The notes under the pieces are model-generated. The model ran no database searches. It was given only the letters and a program-made list of their open reading frames with translations, and had not been told where the DNA came from. Made by a program: the position numbers and the translations under genes. Below are positions 1 through 9,403 of a stretch of DNA of 64,000 bases, piece after piece. The stretch comes from Magnetococcales bacterium (lineage in GTDB: Bacteria > Pseudomonadota > Magnetococcia > Magnetococcales > DC0425bin3), in NCBI GenBank assembly GCA_015231175.1, contig JADGBZ010000008.1, positions 21,709 to 85,708 of the forward strand, in the 5' to 3' direction. The first letter of the stretch is position 1, and every line of letters starts with the position of its first letter.

Positions 1-126
1 GATGGCATTTTTTTCTTCTTATAAACCAAAATGATCTGTTATTATCTCACCTTATACCAAACGTTCGGGCCAATCGGAGGCAAGGGATTGCGGAAACGTT
101 TCACACCGGGAAGTGCTGAGTGCCGG

Positions 127-1590
127 ATGCGTGGCCGATCATGGATGGGCCTCGTTTTGTCGGCACTCGTTCTGTTTGGATGCGCCAGGCAGGAAGATCC
201 GGTTGTGACATCCAAAACGCTTCTCGATCATATCCAGGCACGGGGGTTTTTGCGGGTAGTTACCCGTTATGCCCCCACGACGCTCTATGAAGGCCCGGAT
301 CGGCGCATGGGGTTTGAGTACGAGCTTGCGGTTGCCTTCGCCCGCTCCCTGGGCGTTGTACCGCGCTTTGTCTTCCGGGATGGGCAAGAGGATATTTTGG
401 CGGCCCTGCGTGACGGCGAGGGGGATATCGCTGCCGCCGGTTTGATCCGTACCCCGGACATGGAGAAGGAGTTCTTGCTGGGGCCGGATTATCAGGAAGT
501 GGATCAACAGGTCGTCTGCCGACGCGGTGGACAGCGCCCCACCGACCTGCCGAAGTTGGCCAAGGTCAAGCTCTCCGTGCCACGCGGCAGCATCCATGAA
601 GCACGGTTACGGGAGTTGCAGGAGGGCGTTCCGGATCTCTCCTGGATATCTGACCCGGAGCGATCTTCCGAACGGATCTTCGAGCAGGTGGTGAAGGGTG
701 ATGTGGATTGCACCATCGCCGACTCCAATGTCGTGGACATCAATCGGCGGTATCACCCGGAGTTGGTGGTTAAGTTCCCTGTCCATGAGACCCAATCTCT
801 GGCCTGGGTGTTGCCGAGCCAAGCGGTGGAACTGCAACAGGCGGTTTCGGCATGGTTCCGCGCCATGGGCAGGACTGGTCGGCTGGGAGAGTTGGAAGAT
901 CGCTATTTTGGTTCTCTCAGCCGCCAGTACGATTATGTGGATAACCGGGCCTTTATCCGCCGTATCGACGAACGGTTGCCTGATTTTATCGCCAGATTCA
1001 AGGATGCCGGAAGACGTTACGGCATTCCCTGGCCCCTGCTGGCCGCGCAGGCCTATCAGGAGTCCCACTGGGATCCCCAGGCGATCAGCCCGACCGGTGT
1101 CAGGGGGATCATGATGCTGACGCAGGAAACGGCAGCGACGCTGGGAGTGAAAAACCGACGAAATCCCTACGAAAGCATCCGTGCGGGTGCCTGGTATCTG
1201 GCTGAGATGCGACGACGATTGCCGCCAGAGATCAAGGATCCGGATCGAACATGGATCGCCCTGGCGGCGTACAACGTTGGACTCGGGCATCTGATGGATG
1301 TCCGGGAGATCGTCAAATCGATGGGCAAGGATCCTAACTCCTGGAAGTCGGTACGCGAAGTGCTGCCCTTGTTGGCCAATAAAGATTACTACTCCAACAC
1401 AAAACACGGCTACGCACAGGGGATGGAGCCGGTCCATTATGTCCGGAAAATCAGGTATTACTACGATGTCCTGGTGCAGCGCGAAGCCATGCTGAACCGG
1501 CGTTCCACCCTTCTGGCCCAAACGCACCAACCGGACGATGGCGCTACCCGGATGGCCCAGTTGGATGTTCCGGATTTGAAAAATCCTTAA
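127..1590 (+). CDS. mltF: Membrane-bound lytic murein transglycosylase F
   Basis: 487 aa. It cleaves peptidoglycan glycan strands, probably from the inner face of the outer membrane. The chosen ATG gives a short signal peptide with a lipobox-like LVLFGCA stretch (Cys near residue 19), so a lipoprotein is likely; the reading frame is open further upstream to position 31. Residues ~35-265 look like a periplasmic solute-binding (SBP_bac_3) module (RVVTRYAPTT..., GFEYELAVAFA). Residues ~285-450 form the SLT domain with the catalytic Glu in AAQAYQESHWDP and the downstream GVRGIMMLT motif. This domain pair is diagnostic of MltF. Its 3' end overlaps the convergent gene by 47 bp. Confidence 0.9.
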   Translation: MRGRSWMGLVLSALVLFGCARQEDPVVTSKTLLDHIQARGFLRVVTRYAPTTLYEGPDRRMGFEYELAVAFARSLGVVPRFVFRDGQEDILAALRDGEGDIAAAGLIRTPDMEKEFLLGPDYQEVDQQVVCRRGGQRPTDLPKLAKVKLSVPRGSIHEARLRELQEGVPDLSWISDPERSSERIFEQVVKGDVDCTIADSNVVDINRRYHPELVVKFPVHETQSLAWVLPSQAVELQQAVSAWFRAMGRTGRLGELEDRYFGSLSRQYDYVDNRAFIRRIDERLPDFIARFKDAGRRYGIPWPLLAAQAYQESHWDPQAISPTGVRGIMMLTQETAATLGVKNRRNPYESIRAGAWYLAEMRRRLPPEIKDPDRTWIALAAYNVGLGHLMDVREIVKSMGKDPNSWKSVREVLPLLANKDYYSNTKHGYAQGMEPVHYVRKIRYYYDVLVQREAMLNRRSTLLAQTHQPDDGATRMAQLDVPDLKNP

Positions 1591-2893
1591 AGAAACTGTT
1601 GAAGTCTGGTACATCCGGGGCTGGCGGTGCCTTGTGGCTGGTGGCGGCGTAAATGGCGTGTGCCAACAAGCCACCGGACAGAATCATGCCCAAGCCGGCC
1701 ACGGAAAGGGCCAAGGGAAAAGACGAGTTGATCCCTGTCACCAGCAGCAGGATGGTGGCGCAGTGGGTCACGAAATGGATGCGGGTCGTGCGCTCCGGGA
1801 GCAGATCATCCATCATGGGGAGGTTGGGAACCAGACCTGCCAAGCGGCTGAAGCGGTGAAACCAAACCAGAAAGGGAACTATTTTGTAGAGCATGCCAAA
1901 GATGATGGAGGAGACGCCACCCCAGAGAAAGATCACGGCAAAAAGGAAGCGCCAACGCTCGGCGTCGGTAATGGGCCAGATGATCGGCAACAACAGGCTG
2001 ATGCCGCCACACCCCAGGCCAACAAGCCAGAACTGATAGGTGACATCCGCAATCTTACGCTTGCGGGCGGCAAAGATTCGCTTCATGGCCAGGGCGTAAT
2101 AAACGATGGCCACGCCGGCGGGAAGCGCTGTCAGCCAGACCCAGACCGGTTGCCCCGCAGCGAACCACAGAGCGGCAGGCAGAGCGATGAGCGTTGTACC
2201 CAGACCGACCAGAATTTTGTTGCCAACAGCAACGGGAAACATGGGCATGACATAGAACATGGGCAGAACCTGCATGGAGACGCCTATGATCAACGTGCCC
2301 ATCCACCCCAGCAGACCCCAAACCAGGTGCATGCCGAGCAGTGTCTCCCGATCAACGTTCAGAAATCCGTGCGCATACTCCCCGAGAAAAATGGCACCCA
2401 GGATCAACACCCCCGACAGGGAGAGGAGGGCGATGCGCATGGCATGCACGGTGGGATGCCTGACAGTGGTTTTGACAAGGGCACGGCCTGTCTGCAAAAT
2501 GAAAAACCCCAAGGCGATGCCCAAACCGGCTGAAGCCACCAGCAACAACCAGCGGTGGAGGCCAAATCCGATCTCCAGGAAAAAGGTGATCACCCCGATG
2601 ATCAGCCCGGCATGGACCCAGGGAGCCAGTCGCAGCCAGGGCATGGGCAGCCCGGCCAATACCGGAATCATCTGGTACATGGCGCCGAACATGACCATGC
2701 TGATCCACCCCAGAACGGCAAGATGGGCGAGAGCAATGGTTTGGGGTGACAAGGGAAACTGCCAGAGATCAGGGCCCCAGCCAAAAACGACAACCCCCGC
2801 GCAGGCTATGAACAAGGGAGCGGTCGCAAAAAATCGGAATGGTATGTGGAGAGGAGGGGCTTGGTCAATGTGTAACCCACTGGTGGAAATCAT
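1544..2893 (-). CDS. 12-TM NnrS/heme-copper-oxidase-like membrane protein
   Basis: 449 aa, almost entirely hydrophobic, with about 12 predicted transmembrane segments. Conserved-looking His positions occur in helices (AHLAVLGW, MHLVWGLLGW, THCATILL) next to Met/Tyr/Pro-rich patches (MYQMIPVL, MLYKIVPF). This resembles the NnrS family and orphan cytochrome-oxidase subunit I-like proteins. Such proteins are linked to heme/copper binding and nitric-oxide stress; the function here is inferred from that resemblance only. The C-terminal tail of ~35 residues is soluble. It overlaps the end of mltF on the opposite strand and starts 31 bp beyond the stop of the broken Rpn gene, so its promoter would have to lie inside that pseudogene. 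Confidence 0.6.
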   Translation of the reverse strand: MISTSGLHIDQAPPLHIPFRFFATAPLFIACAGVVVFGWGPDLWQFPLSPQTIALAHLAVLGWISMVMFGAMYQMIPVLAGLPMPWLRLAPWVHAGLIIGVITFFLEIGFGLHRWLLLVASAGLGIALGFFILQTGRALVKTTVRHPTVHAMRIALLSLSGVLILGAIFLGEYAHGFLNVDRETLLGMHLVWGLLGWMGTLIIGVSMQVLPMFYVMPMFPVAVGNKILVGLGTTLIALPAALWFAAGQPVWVWLTALPAGVAIVYYALAMKRIFAARKRKIADVTYQFWLVGLGCGGISLLLPIIWPITDAERWRFLFAVIFLWGGVSSIIFGMLYKIVPFLVWFHRFSRLAGLVPNLPMMDDLLPERTTRIHFVTHCATILLLVTGINSSFPLALSVAGLGMILSGGLLAHAIYAATSHKAPPAPDVPDFNSFFKDFSNPEHPTGPSG

Positions 2894-2924
2894 GTTTCAA
2901 TCTCTCTTGGGGAATTGAGTAGCC

Positions 2925-3777
2925 CTATTGGAACACATCATCGATAGTCTTGGCGTCCAAAATGTTCTCCGCCCATTTTACCAGGGTTGCAAGGTCAGCC
3001 GCGATGAGCTTTGTATGGACCCATTCCGGGACCACACCAAATTGTCGCTCAATGAGCCGCCGAAGGGAGCGCATTTCACCTTCGCGAAGACCTTTCATTT
3101 CACCCTCACGCAAGCCTTCCTGGCGGCCTTCCTGGCGGCCTTTCGCTTCCCACTGCTTCGTCCATTCCTGCACAGTTTCGGCCAACATGGCATCGACCTC
3201 CTGCAAGTCATTCAACTCCGGTATCGCCTGTCCCGACACGCGCCGTGGCAGCAGAACGCGCCCCAGCATCACGGTGAAGGCCCTCCGCAGACTTAGCTGC
3301 TTCGGCTCCTGCAACCAATCGACCAGATACCCAACGACTGTGCGGATCTCCTCGGGCGTTCGGCTCTGTTCCAGACGGCACAACGCCAGAGCCAGATTTT
3401 GCTTTTCGGATAGATCCAGCTTGGCATACCGAAGCTGGTCGATCAACAGATACCGCATCCGGGGCCGATATCGATCCAGCCCTCCGGGGGCTGGATGGAT
3501 CAACGCCTCCACATCCAAAGCTGCCGTCCATACCGGTTTCCCATTGTAGAGGACCAGCGGCAACACCGGCGGTAGCCGATCTTCCTCTTTGATCTGCCCG
3601 GACTTGATCAGATCCTGATACAGCAGCCCGACATAGACGAGCACCCGGACGGCCATGTACTGATCGACCGTGCTTTGGAACTCCAACCCACTCCTCTTTC
3701 ACGAACTCCAGCAGGAGATCCAGCACCATTTCCGCATGGCTGAAGAGCTGTTTGTAGCCCGAGTCGATTTCCGCCAA
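2925..3777 (-). pseudogene. Rpn-family nuclease/transposase, internally deleted
   Basis: The start (ATG at 3777) gives MAEIDSGYKQLFSHAEMV, the typical N-terminus of Rpn (recombination-promoting nuclease, PD-(D/E)XK) proteins. After EFVKEEWV near 3690 the frame changes. The rest, starting EFQSTVDQYMAVRV, continues in another frame for 253 residues to 2925. Intact relatives carry a ~45-50 residue segment here holding part of the nuclease core, so both a deletion and a frameshift are inferred. The C-terminus has a charged repeat (EGRQEGLREGEMKGLREGEM) typical of the family. The downstream part could still be read from a TTG at 3686 but would lack the catalytic core, so the gene is probably dead. 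Confidence 0.75.
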
Positions 3778-3868
3778 CGGTCATCTCCATTCATCAAGGG
3801 AGGCAACCTGCAAGGGCATCCAGCGTTTGGTTCTACCCGCTGTATGCCTCTGCCGACAGGATCGGGCC

Positions 3869-4888
3869 TTAGAAGGTGTAGTTGACCCCCATGAATGGAC
3901 CCTTCGTGACGTCGGGTTCATCATAAACGGCGCCTGTATTCAAAGGGGATTCCACAGTTATTTTTTGATACTTATAACCCAACTGCAAACCAGCTTGTGG
4001 CATGAAGTCCGGACGATAGACGACACCAACCTCGCTTGAAATGTAGGATGTTCCGCAGTTTTTGAAAACAGCATCACTCACGTAGGAGGCAGAGTAGCTG
4101 GTTTTTCCACCGACGCCATAAGCCAAATTTCCGATGAACGAAAAACGGTCATAGAGAGGCGCTGCAACGACGAGTCCAACAAATGGCGACTTGACGGTCA
4201 TGGTGTCTGAGTCACTTCTATTAAACTTGGACTAGTCGACACTAAGTCCCACTTTCGATCTTTGTTCAAATATTTATAGCCTGCTGCAACCCCAAAATTC
4301 GGCAAAATCATGTAGCAAATACTTAGATCGTATTCTGTCTTCTCAATTTGTGTATTCTTAAAAGTGTTTTGTACGATCTCAATTGGCGCATCTGGGCGGT
4401 CTTCCATCGTCGCAATATAGGAAGTTTGCATATCATCTATGCCATATTTTTTTTTGTGTTATAACTTCCTGTAATAAAAAATTTCCGGTACATGACGGAC
4501 ATGTTTGGGATGATATTGACCCTGGCGCCATTCGCTGGCGTAGAATCATAACCATTTGCTTTGCCATTACTGCCAACACCAGCTCCAAAAAACGTCGCAT
4601 AATCGCTATACCACCCCCTCATCCCCACAGTCACCGCCCAATCGCGTTGTCCGGTCACCTCTTCATTTTTTACTGCTCCATTCTGACCCCCCCCTTCGAA
4701 TGGGCGGACTCTTCCGCGATCCTGACGGCCTCTTTCAGGAGTTCCTGGGCCTTGCGATGGGAGTCATCGGGCAGATCCTGGGCCTTGGTGGCAGGGGGAA
4801 GGGCCGACTGGGCCGCCAGGAGAAGCAGAGAGGCGGTCAACCATTTCGTGGTGGAGAGTTTGCCGTGGTTTGTGGTGTGTCTATTCAT
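3869..4888 (-). pseudogene. Outer-membrane beta-barrel protein, three frameshifts
   Basis: ATG at 4888 follows a clear GGAGGA ribosome site and encodes a signal peptide (LTASLLLLAAQSALPPATKAQ). The barrel then continues in three successive frames: 4437-4665, 4198-4431 and 3869-4201. It shows alternating strands rich in Tyr, Gly and Phe (MRGWYSDYATFF, VAAGYKYLN, LQLGYKYQK) and ends in NYTF, a canonical C-terminal aromatic barrel signature. One extra base at each of three sites restores a single ~338-residue frame: a G8 tract (C8 at 4687-4694 on the plus strand), an A9 tract (T9 at 4447-4455), and a non-repetitive site near 4226-4235. Base composition is more AT-rich than the neighbours. The cause could be decay, slippage-based switching or homopolymer sequencing error. 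Confidence 0.7.
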
Positions 4889-5149
4889 GCTGATATCCTC
4901 CGATGTGGTTTCTGACGATGAGCAAAAAAACCTGTCCTCAAACAAATATGTTTAAGATAAGATGCGAGCTACCGCCCAGCCCCGACCAACCAGACAAGAA
5001 GGGTTGATTATTATATTTATAGATGTAAATCTTGACTTGTTAAGCGACGGACGGCTTACCCCCACCAGTTCCATGGAATCGAGCAGCGACGTGCCAAAAC
5101 AACCCATTGTTTGTGTGTCGTCAAGGGCTTTGCCAAGATTTATGGAATA

Positions 5150-5220
5150 TGGACGATTTTAAATTTAAACTTAATAAATATTAAAAAAATACAAGATTAT
5201 AATTTAAATCTATGAAAACA
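5150..5220. other. AT-rich intergenic tract
   Basis: The gene-free stretch 4889-5480 lies between the divergent broken barrel gene and the hemerythrin gene. Its left part (about 4940-5220) is far more AT-rich than the rest of the window and has runs of A/T such as TTTAAATTTAAAC. I see no convincing gene in it. It could hold promoters for both genes or be a remnant of transferred DNA. Confidence 0.5.
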
Positions 5221-5350
5221 ATCTGAACTGTTTGAGGTTTCCGACAGGTTTCATGGGAGGGGTGCGCAGGTGGAAACTGCAAAACACGGCGCCTGTGGGG
5301 GAAACTGTCGTTCTCGGTGCCTCTTGTCCCTGTGAACCGCTTGCGGCCCA

Positions 5351-5364
5351 TTGACTTGCGTCAA
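5351..5364. promoter_or_regulatory. Fnr/Dnr/NnrR-type palindrome
   Basis: TTGACTTGCGTCAA is a perfect TTGAC-N4-GTCAA palindrome, matching the consensus shape bound by Crp/Fnr-family regulators that respond to oxygen or nitric oxide. It lies ~117 bp before the hemerythrin start, which suits an activator site. Which regulator binds is inference. Confidence 0.55.
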
Positions 5365-5480
5365 GGCGCGGAGGCATGGTCCCGGAGAAGATGTCGGCGG
5401 GGAGTGCCCCCTTGTTCATGTGACAACGGCATGGTGCGACAACGACACGATGCACGACCAGAAAAAAGAGGAAGGGATAC

Positions 5481-6155
5481 ATGAGTGATGCATTGGATTT
5501 GAGCGGAACCGATTCTGCCCAGGCTTGGACGCTGTTACAACAAAAATTTGCCGCCGCTGCACCCGGCGAGGCGCTTGAGATTCTGATCTCTGGAGATGCC
5601 GGGGGGCTTCTGCGGGAGATGCAAAAGTCGCATTGGGGGGCATTCGACTGGGCCCCTCTGGAGGAGGTGTCCGGCCAGGGGAGGTATTGGGTACGAAAAT
5701 TGGACAAACCTTCGCAAAAAAGACGCCTCAACGAATTTTTGACCAGTGACCACCGGCGTTGCGACAGCGTGTTCACCACCCTGGAAGAAAAAGCCGCTGC
5801 CGGTGACAAGGAAGGAACTCGTCTGCATTTCCAGCGCTTTGAAAGAGGTATGCACCGCCACTTCAAAATGGAGGAAGATCTCTTTTTTCCCGCATTTGAG
5901 GCCCGCACCGGTATGACCCGTGGACCGACCATGGTGATGCGCATGGAACACGAGCAAATGCGGGGCATTTTGAAGCAGATGCGCCAATCCCTGGAAGGGG
6001 GTGATGTCCATGGCGTGGCACGGGCTTGCAGCACCCTGCTGATGGTGATGCAGCAGCATAATGTCAAAGAAGAACAAATGCTCTATGCCATGGGTGAGAT
6101 GCACCTGGGAGCGGAAGGGGATGCCCTGACGTTGCAGATGCAGGCTGTGGTGTGA
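5481..6155 (+). CDS. DUF2249-like plus hemerythrin domain protein
   Basis: 224 aa, cytoplasmic. Residues ~1-75 resemble a DUF2249/TusA-like small domain (LDLSGTDSAQAW...GEALEILISGD...). Residues ~85-210 form a four-helix hemerythrin domain with di-iron ligand candidates: His in TSDHRRCD, His/Glu in MHRHFKMEEDLFFPAFE, His in MRMEHEQMR, and His/Glu in QQHNVKEEQML. Hemerythrins bind O2 or NO at a non-heme di-iron site. The DUF2249-hemerythrin pairing is common in organisms handling reactive nitrogen, which fits the Fnr/Dnr-like site upstream. AGAGGAAGGG precedes the ATG. It stands alone in its transcription unit. Confidence 0.85.
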   Translation: MSDALDLSGTDSAQAWTLLQQKFAAAAPGEALEILISGDAGGLLREMQKSHWGAFDWAPLEEVSGQGRYWVRKLDKPSQKRRLNEFLTSDHRRCDSVFTTLEEKAAAGDKEGTRLHFQRFERGMHRHFKMEEDLFFPAFEARTGMTRGPTMVMRMEHEQMRGILKQMRQSLEGGDVHGVARACSTLLMVMQQHNVKEEQMLYAMGEMHLGAEGDALTLQMQAVV

Positions 6156-6359
6156 TGGATCGAGGCTGATACCCCCTGCTTATCCTTCAGATTCTTCCTG
6201 GCGTAACTTCCGGATTGGAATCAGAATCCTCGGCCATGCCCAGAAAGGGTTCCGTTTTTTCGGGAAACCGGGAGCCGGGTGGAGTTTTTGTAGGCGGAGC
6301 GGACACGGGCAGCGTTCCGGTCCAGGGGGGGGCAGTTTTGATCAGCGGGAGGATCGGTC

Positions 6360-7823
6360 ATGACGGGAAGTCCGCTTGGGCGGCACAAGGCAGATTGGGT
6401 CTTCATGGTCATGATGATCGTTGGTTTTCTTTATCAGATCGTCATCTTTCATCGGGTCATGCAGGTCGCTCCGGATGTTGGGTTCACGACAGATGAAGTG
6501 TTTATGAATCTGGCGAAAAATCTGTACGAACACGGTGTCATGGGAGACAGGATCGATGCGGCGGGGAACGTTGTTCCCAACACCTGGCGCACTCCGTTGT
6601 TTCCAGTGGCAGCGGCTCTCGTGTATGAGATCTTGGGGCCTGAGACCCGCTGGGCTTTGGTTTTGAACAACGCCTGCTATGGCCTTGCCGTGATTTTGAC
6701 CTTTTTTCTTGGCCGACGATTACACCCGTGGGGAGGGGTGTTCGCCGCCTTTTTTGTCCTTTTGGATCCGATCTTTCTCTATACCGTGAACTCCGTCATG
6801 GCCGATGCGGCGTTTCACCTGCTGGTGACCTGGCTGTTGCTGCACATGATCTGGATGTTGCAGGAGGGTGTGACTTATCCTCGGGTTGCCGTATTGGCCA
6901 TCCTGATCTCCCTCCAGGAGTTGGCCCGACCCGCCGGGATGCATTTGTGGATGGTGGTCTGCATCACCCTTCTGGCCCACCTCTGGCGCCGCGCCAGTTG
7001 GCGTCGCATGGCCGCATGCATTGCCATGATCCTGGTGGTCCACTTTGCCACGGTGGGTTTGTGGAGTCTGCGCAACGCCCAGGCTGGAGGTCTGTTCAAA
7101 TTTGTGGGTATGAGCGGGGATCATCTCCTGCGTTTCCACTTCCCCGTGGTGGAGTCGGAACGGCTCTCCATCTCGGTGGATGAAGGATCGCGCCGGATCC
7201 ATGAACGCTTCGATGCCGACTTGAACAAACTGCAAACGACCAAAGAACAGGAAGCCTTCGTCGAGGCAGCCAACAAGACAATGTTTCTGGAAACCTTTCC
7301 CTGGTCTCTCTGGGTCATGGTCAAAATGTTTCCGACGCTCTACATCGGATTTCCGCCGGACTTTTTTTCCCTGTTCCACACTCCGGAAGAGAGATCCCGA
7401 TTTGACGCCTACCTGCGCGAACATGCCACCTACTCCAGAAGCTGGAGCGAAAAGGTCGCGTTTTTTCGCCATCTCTTCGACCATGGCTACGGAGTCACAC
7501 TCGGCATGGGCATTTTGACCAAGATCGTCAATTCGGCCCTCTTGATCCTGTCTGTCGTTGGAGCCTGGGGCATGTGGCGCGGAAAGGATCGTGTACAACG
7601 TCATATTTCATTGTTTCTGACCCTGTTTTTTGTGCAGATGACCTTGATTTCAACCGTGTATGGCATGGGCCGTTATCGTTTGCCCATCATGCCGGCGGTT
7701 TATCTCCTGGCCTTCCATGCTCTCTGGATGTTTTTTCACTCGAAAACCATCTCCGTAAAAACGGCGCCGACCGGGAAGCCGGTGGGTGTTTCACCAGGGC
7801 CGAAGGCTGTTCGACAGAGGTGA
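6360..7823 (+). CDS. GT39/ArnT-like membrane glycosyltransferase
   Basis: 487 aa with about 10-11 transmembrane helices and a large loop after the first. The loop holds an acidic motif (GFTTDEVFMNLAKNLYEHG) and an NTWRTPLFP motif, both typical of PMT/ArnT-type (GT39/GT83, GT-C fold) enzymes that use polyprenyl-phosphate sugars on the periplasmic side. A soluble segment at ~250-340 precedes the last helices. The acceptor is unknown: glycoprotein, lipid A or another surface polymer are all possible. Its stop (TGA) overlaps the comM start by one base (TGATG), suggesting translational coupling. Confidence 0.7.
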   Translation: MTGSPLGRHKADWVFMVMMIVGFLYQIVIFHRVMQVAPDVGFTTDEVFMNLAKNLYEHGVMGDRIDAAGNVVPNTWRTPLFPVAAALVYEILGPETRWALVLNNACYGLAVILTFFLGRRLHPWGGVFAAFFVLLDPIFLYTVNSVMADAAFHLLVTWLLLHMIWMLQEGVTYPRVAVLAILISLQELARPAGMHLWMVVCITLLAHLWRRASWRRMAACIAMILVVHFATVGLWSLRNAQAGGLFKFVGMSGDHLLRFHFPVVESERLSISVDEGSRRIHERFDADLNKLQTTKEQEAFVEAANKTMFLETFPWSLWVMVKMFPTLYIGFPPDFFSLFHTPEERSRFDAYLREHATYSRSWSEKVAFFRHLFDHGYGVTLGMGILTKIVNSALLILSVVGAWGMWRGKDRVQRHISLFLTLFFVQMTLISTVYGMGRYRLPIMPAVYLLAFHALWMFFHSKTISVKTAPTGKPVGVSPGPKAVRQR

Positions 7824-9364
7824 TGGGCATGTTGGCACGTGTTGGTACCGTCGCTCTGGAAGGGATCGCCGCCCGCCGGGTGGAGGTGGAGGTGGACCTG
7901 AGCCGGGGTATGCCGTCCCTGAACATGGTGGGGCTGCCTGACGGGGCTGTGCGCGAGGCGAAAGATCGGGTGCGGGCCGCCTTGAGCAACTCCGGGTTTC
8001 AGTTGCCCAGCTTGCGCATCACCATCAATCTGGCCCCCGCCGACCTGCCCAAGGAGGGGAGTGGCTACGATCTGCCGGTCGCCGTCGGGTTGCTGGCGGC
8101 CATGGGGTCTGTGCCTGCCACCAGCACGGAGGGTCGTGTTTTTTTGGGAGAACTCTCCCTGGATGGGCGGCTGAACGCCGTTCCGGGGTCTTTGCCAACC
8201 GCCCTTTATGCCCGGCAGGAGGGGATCCGAGAGGTCATCGTTCCGGAGGCCAATGGCGCCGAGGCGGCCCTGGTTCCCGGGATTCAGGTCATCGCCGTGG
8301 CGACCATCACGCAACTGGTGGCGCATCTGCGCGGGGCGCCACCGCTGCCGCCACTACCGGCCACGGAGTGGCAACAATGGCTGGGACGCATTGATCCGGG
8401 TACACGGGAACTTGCCGAAGTCAAAGGGCAGGAGTTTGCTAAGCGAGCGCTGGAGGTGGCAGCCGTCGGAGGACACAATCTGGTCATGAGCGGGCCACCA
8501 GGATCCGGGAAGACCTTGTTGGCCCGTTGTATTGCCGGCTTGCTGCCGCCCTTGTCCCTGGACGAAGCCCTGGAAGTGACTGCTATTTGGTCCGTCGCCG
8601 GACGCTTGACCCAGGGCTCCCCCCTGGTGGGAACCCGCCCTTTCCGTGCGCCGCACCACACGGCATCCGCCATCTCCCTGATCGGTGGTGGTTCATCTCC
8701 TCGCCCCGGTGAGGTCAGCCTCTCCCACAACGGCGTGCTCTTCCTGGATGAATTGACAGAGTTTGGACGTACCACCCTGGAGGTTTTGCGCGAACCTTTG
8801 GAGGCGGGCATGGTCACCATCTCACGCGCCCAAAGAAGCGCCAATTTTCCCGCCGTTTTTCAACTGATTGCCGCTTTCAACCCCTGTCCCTGCGGCCACA
8901 TGGGCGACCCTTATCATGAGTGCCGATGTTCGTCCAGTCAGGTGGCGCGTTATCGGGCCCGTCTTTCCGGTCCCCTGTTGGATCGCATCGATATTCACAT
9001 CCAGGTGCCGCCGGTTCCCGTGGAGAAGCTGATGCACTTGCCGGGAGGAGAGAGGTCGGCAACAGTCCGGGAACGTGTCATGGCTGCCCGGGATCGCCAA
9101 CGCGAACGTAATGGACCGGGTTGCCTTAACGCCACCTTGCAGGGTGCAGATCTGGAATGTCACGCTGCCCTGGATGCGGAGGGGACGGAGCTGTTGCGCC
9201 ATGCCGCCAAGCGTCTGGGATTTTCGGCGCGCGGGTTTCATCGCATTTTGCGCGTGGCCCGCTCCATCGCCGACCTGGAACAGGCCGAACGCATCCATGC
9301 CGGGCACCTGGGAGAAGCGATCCAGTATCGGTTGGAGAGTGGCCTGAATGCGTCCGGGACGTGA
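7823..9364 (+). CDS. comM: YifB/ComM family Mg-chelatase-like AAA+ ATPase
   Basis: 513 aa. The N-terminal Lon-like ChlI fold begins ARVGTVALEGIAARRVEVEVDLSRG and contains the VGLPDGAVREAKDRVRAAL signature. The AAA+ core has Walker A GPPGSGKT, Walker B VLFLDELTEF and the Cys-rich FNPCPCGHMGDPYHECRC segment. The C-terminal Mg_chelatase_C domain (FSARGFHRILRVARSIADL) is complete. ComM is a hexameric branch-migration helicase acting in natural transformation in several proteobacteria. The frame is open far upstream into the glycosyltransferase gene; the ATG at 7823 (or 7829) after ACAGAGG is the sensible start. Confidence 0.92.
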   Translation: MGMLARVGTVALEGIAARRVEVEVDLSRGMPSLNMVGLPDGAVREAKDRVRAALSNSGFQLPSLRITINLAPADLPKEGSGYDLPVAVGLLAAMGSVPATSTEGRVFLGELSLDGRLNAVPGSLPTALYARQEGIREVIVPEANGAEAALVPGIQVIAVATITQLVAHLRGAPPLPPLPATEWQQWLGRIDPGTRELAEVKGQEFAKRALEVAAVGGHNLVMSGPPGSGKTLLARCIAGLLPPLSLDEALEVTAIWSVAGRLTQGSPLVGTRPFRAPHHTASAISLIGGGSSPRPGEVSLSHNGVLFLDELTEFGRTTLEVLREPLEAGMVTISRAQRSANFPAVFQLIAAFNPCPCGHMGDPYHECRCSSSQVARYRARLSGPLLDRIDIHIQVPPVPVEKLMHLPGGERSATVRERVMAARDRQRERNGPGCLNATLQGADLECHAALDAEGTELLRHAAKRLGFSARGFHRILRVARSIADLEQAERIHAGHLGEAIQYRLESGLNASGT

Positions 9365-9403
9365 ACCCATGTTTGTCGGGTCGTGTTGAAAAGACACAAA
9401 ACA

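Noticed and set aside
5210..6067. 285-codon minus-strand frame over the hemerythrin gene
   Set aside because: The plus-strand hemerythrin has clear ligands and a ribosome site; the antisense frame resembles nothing.
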